This document shows, one piece after another, positions 12,638 through 17,720 of a stretch of DNA of 17,720 bases (positions are counted from its first letter, which is position 1; each line of letters starts with the position of its first letter). The notes beneath the pieces were generated by a model, which searched no databases, was not told the DNA's origin, and worked only from the letters and a program-made list of their open reading frames with translations. The position numbers and the translations under genes are program-made. The DNA comes from JANMEX01 sp031422915 (GTDB lineage Bacteria; Pseudomonadota; Alphaproteobacteria; Rhizobiales; Rhizobiaceae). The stretch covers positions 1-17,720 of the forward strand of contig JANPEK010000087.1 in assembly GCA_031422915.1 (NCBI GenBank), read 5' to 3'.

Positions 12638-13405
12638 ATGGTCTTCGGCTTTCTCCGCACTGCATTGAAAAAAGAACCGCTGAAAAGCTTCGAGCGCGAG
12701 CACGAGGTGGCCGGTCGGTCGCTGACGTTGCGTGTCACCGAAAGCGCCCGCGCTTCTCGGTTGACACTGCGCATTGAAACCGGCGGCCGCGCGTTGAAAA
12801 TGACCGTGCCGCCCGGCATGCCGTCGCGCGAGGTCGAAAGTTTCCTGTTCCGCCATCAGGGCTGGCTGGAGGCCAAGCTTGCCAAATACCCTGACAAGCC
12901 GAAACTGCGCCCCGGCGTCAAACTGCCGGTGCGCGGGCTTGCGCACCTCATTTTGCATGAACCGGCCAAGCGCGGCTCTGTCGAACAGGCGTCGGACGAA
13001 GACGGCCCGTATCTGATGGTCCAAGGCGACCGCGCTCATCTTGGCCGCAGGCTGCAGGATTTCCTCAAGAAAGAAGCCAAGCGCGACATTGAGACGATGG
13101 CGCTACAAATGGCGCTCAAATGCGGCAAAAAGGTCAAGTCCATCCGCTTCAAGGACACCAAAAGCCGCTGGGGCTCCTGCACCTCGGACGGCAACCTCGC
13201 CTTCTCCTGGCGCATCATGATGGCCCCAAGGCCCGTCATCGCCTATCTCGTCGCCCACGAAGTCGCGCATTTGACCGAAATGAACCATGGCCCGAAATTC
13301 TGGAAACTGTGCAAACAGCTGTCCATCGGGGCCGGGATTGACATGGACAAGGCCAAGGCATGGCTCAAGCGGAATGGGGCGGCGCTGCAGGCGATTGAGT
13401 TCTAA
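12638..13405 (+). CDS. YgjP/SprT-like (DUF45) zinc metallopeptidase family protein
   Basis: A 255-residue protein. The core motif KDTKSRWGSCTSDGNLAFSW (about 168-187) and the zinc-binding HEVAHLTEMNHGPKFW (His207, Glu208, His211 and a further conserved His217) define the M48/DUF45 'YgjP' group. An N-terminal beta-rich half includes RLTLRIETGGRALKMTVPPG and FRHQGWLEAKL, as usual in this group. There is no signal peptide, so it is cytoplasmic. Its substrate is unknown. The ATG at 12638 begins MVFGFLRTALKK, and its upstream region has GGATTGTGAG as a weak ribosome binding site. It lies 41 bp upstream of trpF, on the same strand. Confidence 0.87.
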   Translation: MVFGFLRTALKKEPLKSFEREHEVAGRSLTLRVTESARASRLTLRIETGGRALKMTVPPGMPSREVESFLFRHQGWLEAKLAKYPDKPKLRPGVKLPVRGLAHLILHEPAKRGSVEQASDEDGPYLMVQGDRAHLGRRLQDFLKKEAKRDIETMALQMALKCGKKVKSIRFKDTKSRWGSCTSDGNLAFSWRIMMAPRPVIAYLVAHEVAHLTEMNHGPKFWKLCKQLSIGAGIDMDKAKAWLKRNGAALQAIEF

Positions 13406-13446
13406 TTTGCTCGACTCTTGGACACCTGTGGCCTATCTCCCATGCC

Positions 13447-14106
13447 ATGAAACCAGCCATCAAAATCTGCGGACTTTCACGCTCGGAAACCGTTCGAACT
13501 GCGCTCGAAAACCGCGCGGATATGATAGGGTTCATCTTCTTTGCCAATAGCCCGCGCAATGTGGAAGTCGAACAGGCGGCTGCCTTGCGCCAACTTGCAA
13601 GTGGCAAATCTGAGGCGGTCGCCGTGACTGTCGATGCCGATGATGTGTTTCTTGATGCTATCGTTAACGGCATAAAACCCGATTGGCTGCAACTGCACGG
13701 CCACGAAACGCCGGAGCGGGTGGCCGAGGTAAAGGCCCGCTACGGCCTGCCGGTCATGAAAGCGATTTCCATCCGCGACGCTGCTGACCTTGATGCGATC
13801 GCATCCTTCGTTGGCATCGCTGACAGGTTCTTGTTGGACGCCAAAGCGCCCGAGGGCTCGCAGCTTCCGGGCGGCAATGGCGTTTCGTTTGACTGGCGGC
13901 TTCTTGCCGCGCTTGACCCCGGATTCAATTACATGCTTTCCGGTGGGTTGAATGCAGGCAATGTTCGCGAGGCGTTGGCGATCACCAATGCGCCGGGCCT
14001 GGATGTTTCCTCAGGGGTGGAAAGCGCGCCTGGCGTCAAGGATATCCGACTGATCAATGAATTTTTTGCCGCAGTGAAATATGCGCGGCTAGGAGCGACA
14101 CAGTGA
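13447..14106 (+). CDS. trpF: Phosphoribosylanthranilate isomerase
   Basis: Converts N-(5-phosphoribosyl)anthranilate to CdRP, an intermediate step of tryptophan biosynthesis. The 219-residue TIM barrel begins MKPAIKICGLSRSE, with catalytic Cys8. It has DMIGFIFFANSPRNV, LQLHGHE, the second catalytic acid Asp131 in FLLDAK, and the phosphate-binding LSGGLNAGNV and LDVSSGVES motifs. It is complete. No clear Shine-Dalgarno precedes the ATG. Its TGA overlaps the GTG start of trpB as GTGA (14103-14106), indicating translational coupling. Confidence 0.96.
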   Translation: MKPAIKICGLSRSETVRTALENRADMIGFIFFANSPRNVEVEQAAALRQLASGKSEAVAVTVDADDVFLDAIVNGIKPDWLQLHGHETPERVAEVKARYGLPVMKAISIRDAADLDAIASFVGIADRFLLDAKAPEGSQLPGGNGVSFDWRLLAALDPGFNYMLSGGLNAGNVREALAITNAPGLDVSSGVESAPGVKDIRLINEFFAAVKYARLGATQ

Positions 14107-15323
14107 ACAAGCCCGCAGAACCCAATTCCTTCCGCACCGGTCCGGACGAACAGGGCATGTTCGGCATTTTTGGCGGCCGGTTTGTCGCCGAAACATTGAT
14201 GCCGCTGATCCTTCAATTGCAGCAGGCCTACACTGATGCCAAGGCCGATCCGGCGTTCAAGGCCGAACTGGAGCATCTCAATACCCACTACACAGGCCGT
14301 CCCTCGCCGCTGTATTTCGCCGAGAGGCTTACGCAACACCTCGGCGGCGCGAAGGTTTACTTCAAGCGCGATGAACTCAACCACACCGGTTCGCACAAGA
14401 TCAACAATTGCCTCGGCCAGATCCTCCTCGCGAAGCGCATGGGCAAGACCCGCATCATCGCCGAAACCGGCGCTGGCCAGCACGGCGTTGCTTCCGCCAC
14501 AGTTGCCGCGCGTTTCGGTTTGCCATGCCATGTCTACATGGGCGCGACCGACGTCGAGCGGCAGGCACCCAACGTGTTCCGCATGAAACTGCTCGGCGCG
14601 GAAATCACGCCGGTGACTGCCGGTCACGGCACGCTGAAGGACGCGATGAACGAAGCGCTGCGCGATTGGGTCACCAACGTCGAAGACACCTATTACATGA
14701 TCGGCACGGCAGCCGGTCCGCACCCCTATCCGGGGATGGTGCGCGACTTCCAGTCGGTGATCGGCCGCGAAACGCGCGAGCAGATCATGCTTGCAGAGGG
14801 CCGCCTGCCGGACATGCTGGTCGCCGCCGTCGGCGGCGGATCGAACGCCATTGGCCTGTTCCACCCGTTCCTTGATGACAAGTCCGTGCGCATCGTCGGC
14901 GTCGAAGCCGGCGGCAAAGGTCTTGAAGGCGAAGAGCACTGCGCGTCACTGACCGCCGGTTCCCCCGGAGTCCTCCACGGCAACCGCACCTATTTGTTGC
15001 AGGATGGCGACGGCCAGATCAAGGAAGGCCATTCCATCTCCGCCGGTCTTGATTATCCCGGAATCGGGCCGGAACATTCCTGGCTGAAGGACACCGGACG
15101 CTGCGAATACGTCCCGATCATGGATACCGAAGCGCTCGAAGCCTTCCAGCTCCTCACCCGTCTCGAAGGCATCATCCCGGCGCTGGAGCCCGCCCACGCG
15201 CTCGCCGAAGTCATCAAGCGCGCGCCGAAAATGGACAAGGATGAGATTATTGTGATGAATCTGTGTGGAAGAGGCGACAAGGATATTTTCACGGTGGGGA
15301 AGATTTTGGGGATGGGGCTTTAG
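14103..15323 (+). CDS. trpB: Tryptophan synthase beta subunit (GTG start)
   Basis: The PLP-dependent beta subunit joins indole and serine to make tryptophan. Indole is channelled from TrpA within the alpha2-beta2 complex. The 406 residues include FGIFGGRFVAETLM, the PLP lysine Lys99 in NHTGSHKINN, catalytic Glu121 in AETGAGQHG, the PLP-phosphate loop GGGSN (244-248) and the closing NLCGRGDKDIFTV. The GTG start overlaps the trpF stop, with AGGAG 8 nt upstream. It is complete. trpA normally follows at once, but here the next 1.7 kb are accessory genes. Confidence 0.97.
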   Translation: MNKPAEPNSFRTGPDEQGMFGIFGGRFVAETLMPLILQLQQAYTDAKADPAFKAELEHLNTHYTGRPSPLYFAERLTQHLGGAKVYFKRDELNHTGSHKINNCLGQILLAKRMGKTRIIAETGAGQHGVASATVAARFGLPCHVYMGATDVERQAPNVFRMKLLGAEITPVTAGHGTLKDAMNEALRDWVTNVEDTYYMIGTAAGPHPYPGMVRDFQSVIGRETREQIMLAEGRLPDMLVAAVGGGSNAIGLFHPFLDDKSVRIVGVEAGGKGLEGEEHCASLTAGSPGVLHGNRTYLLQDGDGQIKEGHSISAGLDYPGIGPEHSWLKDTGRCEYVPIMDTEALEAFQLLTRLEGIIPALEPAHALAEVIKRAPKMDKDEIIVMNLCGRGDKDIFTVGKILGMGL

Positions 15324-15326
15324 GCT

Positions 15327-16322
15327 TTGGCGGACAATCCTACACCACCTGCTGGTTCGCTGGTGTCGTTCAAAGACATCCTTGGCGTTGGCCAAGCAGT
15401 AAACTCATTTGTTGGCGCAATTGAGAAAGGTGTGGGCACCCTTTGGCGCCCCAACCAGATGCAGCGAGAAGGCAAGGCTCAGAGGGACGAAGCTGAGGAA
15501 TGGCTAAAGCTGGCAAAAAAGTTTGAGCTTTCTCATAGCTCTATTGAAACATCCATTTCTGAACGCGGATTCACAAGGCTGTTGATGGATGGAGCAAGAC
15601 ATCAAGCGAATCGCGAGGCAATCGCTGAAGTGGCTGTCGAAGAATACAAATTGTTGGAGGATCATCCGGAAATAGAGTCCGATCAACCCGTTACTGATGA
15701 CTGGCTTGAACAATTTTGGCTGATCTGCGAGCGCACTTCTGACAAGGACATGCAGACACTATTTGCTCGAGTATTAGCAACCGCAGTAAAGCGTAGTCGC
15801 CCATATTCTCCGAGATTGCTATCTTTTCTTCAAATGATGGACAGGGCTGAAATGGACGCAATTGTTCATATTGCTCCATTTGTATTCTCACACATCGGTA
15901 TTGATAATGTTTTTGAAAGTGTTTTAATAAGCTCTTGGGGCAAAAAAGAAAAGATTTATAGTGACAAGTTATTTGAATTTATAGGTAATACGAGAAGTGA
16001 TATTTTGTCTCCACTTAGTATATTCGACTCAAGTGGTTGGGCGCACTCGTTGTTTTTGACAGACAAAACTCATAAGCTAACGTTAAAATTTAATGGCTTG
16101 AGCATAATTGCAAAAGCAAATGGTGAACTCACTGATGCATATAGGGAGAAAAACTACTGGATTATTGGGAGCGGTCAAAAAGTTACCTCGCTGGGAGCCC
16201 AACTATTTAGCCTATGCGCCCCATCGCCGAAAACATTCAACTATGCCGAGCTATTGGTCCTTCAATTAAAGTCTATGGGTTTTGATATTGAACAAGTCAC
16301 GACGACAAGTGACTTCAGTTGA
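15327..16322 (+). CDS. DUF2806-like protein, acquired gene between trpB and trpA
   Basis: A 331-residue soluble protein. The centre resembles the DUF2806/TIGR03899 family: RHQANREAIAEVAVEEYKLL, then VTDDWLEQFWLICERTSDKD and MQTLFARVLATAVKRSRPYS (about residues 91-170). The N-terminal part is a helical, charged stretch, and the C-terminal half has no motif I recognise. The likely start is TTG at 15327, 3 nt after the trpB stop, so it may be read by ribosomes leaving trpB; GTG 15363 is an alternative. The second half (about 15880-16300) is strongly AT-rich compared with trpB and trpA, a sign of horizontal acquisition. Some such families sit near phage-defence loci, but no function is shown here. 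Confidence 0.68.
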   Translation: MADNPTPPAGSLVSFKDILGVGQAVNSFVGAIEKGVGTLWRPNQMQREGKAQRDEAEEWLKLAKKFELSHSSIETSISERGFTRLLMDGARHQANREAIAEVAVEEYKLLEDHPEIESDQPVTDDWLEQFWLICERTSDKDMQTLFARVLATAVKRSRPYSPRLLSFLQMMDRAEMDAIVHIAPFVFSHIGIDNVFESVLISSWGKKEKIYSDKLFEFIGNTRSDILSPLSIFDSSGWAHSLFLTDKTHKLTLKFNGLSIIAKANGELTDAYREKNYWIIGSGQKVTSLGAQLFSLCAPSPKTFNYAELLVLQLKSMGFDIEQVTTTSDFS

Positions 16323-16397
16323 CGGCTTGATGCTGTCAAGGCCAGCGGATCTCGCCATCAGACCTATTTGCCGAAATTTCTAATCTAAACAGCTGCC

Positions 16398-16425
16398 TTG
16401 CGTCCATAACACGCTGTGTTACACT
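16398..16425 (+). promoter_or_regulatory. Candidate promoter and operator of the ParDE-like pair
   Basis: TTGCGT (16398-16403) and TACACT (16420-16425), 16 bp apart, make a plausible sigma-70 promoter. The inverted repeat TAACAC-GCT-GTGTTA (16407-16421) overlaps the spacer and the -10, where a ribbon-helix-helix antitoxin would repress its own transcription. Confidence 0.5.
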
Positions 16426-16455
16426 GCAACGCATCCCAAACAGGAGGCCTCGCAC

Positions 16456-16755
16456 ATGCCATCCGTCACGTTTTCCATGCGCATGGATACCGATGTCAAA
16501 CGCCGCTTGGAGGAAACAGCCCGCCTGCGTGAACGCTCGGCTGCTTTCGTAGTGAACGAAGCTATTGAGAATTTCTTCGAACGTCAGGATGCCCTGCAGC
16601 AGGCTATCCGAGACGCAATCGACGATGACGACGGAACCCGGTATTCAGAAGAAGTGATCACGAAATGGATGGATCGCTGGGCCGATGGTCACGATGATCC
16701 GTTTCCGGAGCCCGATATTTTTGAGAAGATTGAAAAGCCGGCCAAATCGGCATGA
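16456..16755 (+). CDS. Ribbon-helix-helix antitoxin (ParD/CopG-like)
   Basis: A 99-residue protein. The N-terminus SVTFSMRMDTDVKRRLEETA plus RLRERSAAFVVNEAIENFFE is a ribbon-helix-helix DNA-binding domain (about residues 3-44). The acidic C-terminal half (DDDDGTRYSEEVITKWMDRW) would wrap the toxin. It has a strong ribosome binding site (CAGGAGG) about 10 nt upstream of the ATG. Its stop overlaps the toxin start as ATGA (16752-16755). It probably neutralises that toxin and represses the promoter at 16398-16425. Confidence 0.88.
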   Translation: MPSVTFSMRMDTDVKRRLEETARLRERSAAFVVNEAIENFFERQDALQQAIRDAIDDDDGTRYSEEVITKWMDRWADGHDDPFPEPDIFEKIEKPAKSA

Positions 16756-17042
16756 AGGTCACATTTCATCGGCATGCCAAGCACGATTTGCGGTGGTTCG
16801 CTTTCTATTATTCCGAGAAATTTCCGGAGGGTACAAGGCCTGCCGAACAAAACTTGCGAGCCGCACTCAATCTGCTGAAGCGCAACCCGAGGGCCGGTCG
16901 TCCCGTCGAACACACATCGGCCCGTCTGATGCCGGTTCTTCGAACGCCATTTGTGCTGGTCTACCTCGTCAAGGGTGACACTATCGACATCCTTCGTGTA
17001 TGGGATGCGCGTGCAAACCCTGAAAACATGATCGAGACCTGA
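16752..17042 (+). CDS. ParE/RelE-superfamily toxin
   Basis: A 96-residue basic protein beginning MKVTFHRHAKHDLRWFAFYY, with NLLKRNPRAGRPV and the C-terminal core LRTPFVLVYLVKGDTIDILRVWDAR, the ParE/RelE toxin fold. ParE members poison DNA gyrase and RelE members cleave mRNA. The antitoxin type and the ending favour ParE-like, but this cannot be settled by eye. It is coupled to the antitoxin and ends only 6 nt before the trpA ATG, so trpA may be co-translated with, or transcribed from, the toxin-antitoxin promoter. Confidence 0.87.
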   Translation: MKVTFHRHAKHDLRWFAFYYSEKFPEGTRPAEQNLRAALNLLKRNPRAGRPVEHTSARLMPVLRTPFVLVYLVKGDTIDILRVWDARANPENMIET

Positions 17043-17048
17043 ATTCTC

Positions 17049-17720
17049 ATGACCACCCGTATCGACACAAAATTCGCCGCCCTGCGCGCTGCAAACCGTC
17101 CCGGCCTTGTGACCTACTTCATGGGTGGCGATCCGGATTATGATACGGCGCTTGCGATCATGAAGTCACTGCCGGATGCTGGTTCCGATGTGATCGAACT
17201 CGGCATGCCGTTTTCTGACCCGATGGCCGATGGTCCTGCCATTCAGGCGGCTGGCCTCAGGGCGCTCAAAGGCGGGCAGACGCTGAAGAAGACGTTGCAG
17301 ATGGCCAAGGATTTCCGGCAGGGCGACAATGAAACGCCGATTGTGTTGATGGGTTACTACAATCCGATTTACATTTATGGCGTCGAAAAGTTCCTTGTGG
17401 ATGCCAAGGCGTCGGGCATTGATGGTTTGATTGTTGTCGATCTGCCGCCAGAGATGGATGAGGAACTGTGCATTCCGGCCTTGAGAGCTGGCCTGAATTT
17501 CATACGCCTCGCCACCCCGACAACCGACGACAAACGCTTGCCGACCGTGCTGGAAAACACGTCCGGCTTTGTCTATTATGTCTCGATGACCGGCATCACC
17601 GGCTCGGCTTTGACTGACACGACCAAGGTTGCGCAGGCGGTCAAGCGTATCAAGTCGCATACGGATCTGCCCATTGCCGTCGGCTTCGGCGTCAAGACTG
17701 CTGAGCAGGCAAAGGTGATC
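17049..17720 (+). CDS. trpA: Tryptophan synthase alpha subunit, partial (3' end beyond the window)
   Basis: Cleaves indole-3-glycerol phosphate to indole, which passes to TrpB. The visible 224 codons start MTTRIDTKFAALRAANRPGL and contain VTYFMGGDPDYD, catalytic Glu50 in VIELGMPFSDPMADGP and Asp61, GYYNPIYIYG, GLIVVDLPPEM, and the phosphate-binding region FVYYVSMTGITGS through VGFGVKTAEQA. About 50 residues are missing at the right edge. The ATG at 17049 is 6 nt after the toxin stop and has only a weak ribosome binding site of its own, so coupling to the toxin gene is likely. It is separated from trpB by three accessory genes. Confidence 0.97.
   Translation, partial: MTTRIDTKFAALRAANRPGLVTYFMGGDPDYDTALAIMKSLPDAGSDVIELGMPFSDPMADGPAIQAAGLRALKGGQTLKKTLQMAKDFRQGDNETPIVLMGYYNPIYIYGVEKFLVDAKASGIDGLIVVDLPPEMDEELCIPALRAGLNFIRLATPTTDDKRLPTVLENTSGFVYYVSMTGITGSALTDTTKVAQAVKRIKSHTDLPIAVGFGVKTAEQAKVI

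Noticed and set aside
13929..14939. Long minus-strand open frame opposite trpB/trpF (336 codons)
   Set aside because: It is antisense to well-conserved TrpB and TrpF and its product has no recognisable features.
16319..16339. Hairpin after the DUF2806-like stop as a terminator
   Set aside because: An 8-bp stem with a G-T pair and no T-run; too weak.
1..17720. CRISPR arrays, tRNA or rRNA genes, insertion sequences or integrases
   Set aside because: No regular short repeats with spacers, no cloverleaf-type or rRNA sequence and no transposase or integrase protein was seen.

Overview
The gene content and order fit an alphaproteobacterium, most likely of the Hyphomicrobiales (rhizobial) group. 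Pointers are a DUF2852 protein, a trpF-trpB-trpA order, a GTG-started trpB overlapping trpF, an infC that appears to start at ATT, and a moderately GC-rich coding style. No species is claimed.

Minus-strand block, about 1-9873, listed in transcription order from high to low coordinates. First comes infC (IF3). Next are a secreted Asp/Ser/Gly-rich protein, a PepSY-like secreted protein with a similar acidic tract, an OmpR-type response regulator, its histidine kinase and an isoprenylcysteine/phospholipid-methyltransferase-like membrane protein. Then come rpmI and rplT, an intrinsic terminator or attenuator, pheS, a BrnT/BrnA toxin-antitoxin pair, a truncated second copy of the pheT 5' end, an unrecognised small protein with a HEPN-domain protein, and finally pheT, which runs off the left edge. 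The translation cluster infC-rpmI-rplT-pheST is thus opened twice: by the sensory operon between infC and rpmI, and by two toxin-type cassettes between pheS and pheT.

Plus-strand block, about 10006-17720. It holds an alpha/beta hydrolase with a BenE-family transporter 1 nt behind it, a DUF2852 protein with a terminator, a YgjP/SprT-like zinc metallopeptidase, trpF, trpB, a DUF2806-like gene with AT-rich 3' half, a ribbon-helix-helix antitoxin plus ParE/RelE toxin, and trpA (runs off the right edge). trpB and trpA are separated by about 1.7 kb of accessory genes.

Main observations. (1) Both heteromeric-enzyme operons here, pheST and trpBA, carry toxin-antitoxin cargo exactly between their two subunit genes. 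At pheT the cargo is stacked and leaves a 94-bp direct repeat of the pheT start. All differences between the repeat copies in the first 33 codons are synonymous. The last cargo gene overlaps the pheT start in the ATGA register, and the same GTGA register is seen at the truncated copy. (2) The two secreted acidic-protein genes next to the two-component system share a 39-bp four-half-site palindrome (CTGAC-N6-CTGAC-N7-GTCAG-N6-GTCAG), followed at identical spacing by a conserved -10-like segment. It is a good candidate for the response regulator's operator. (3) A near-perfect 24-bp palindrome abuts the pheS stop codon upstream of brnT, suggesting an autoregulatory operator inside the pheST operon.
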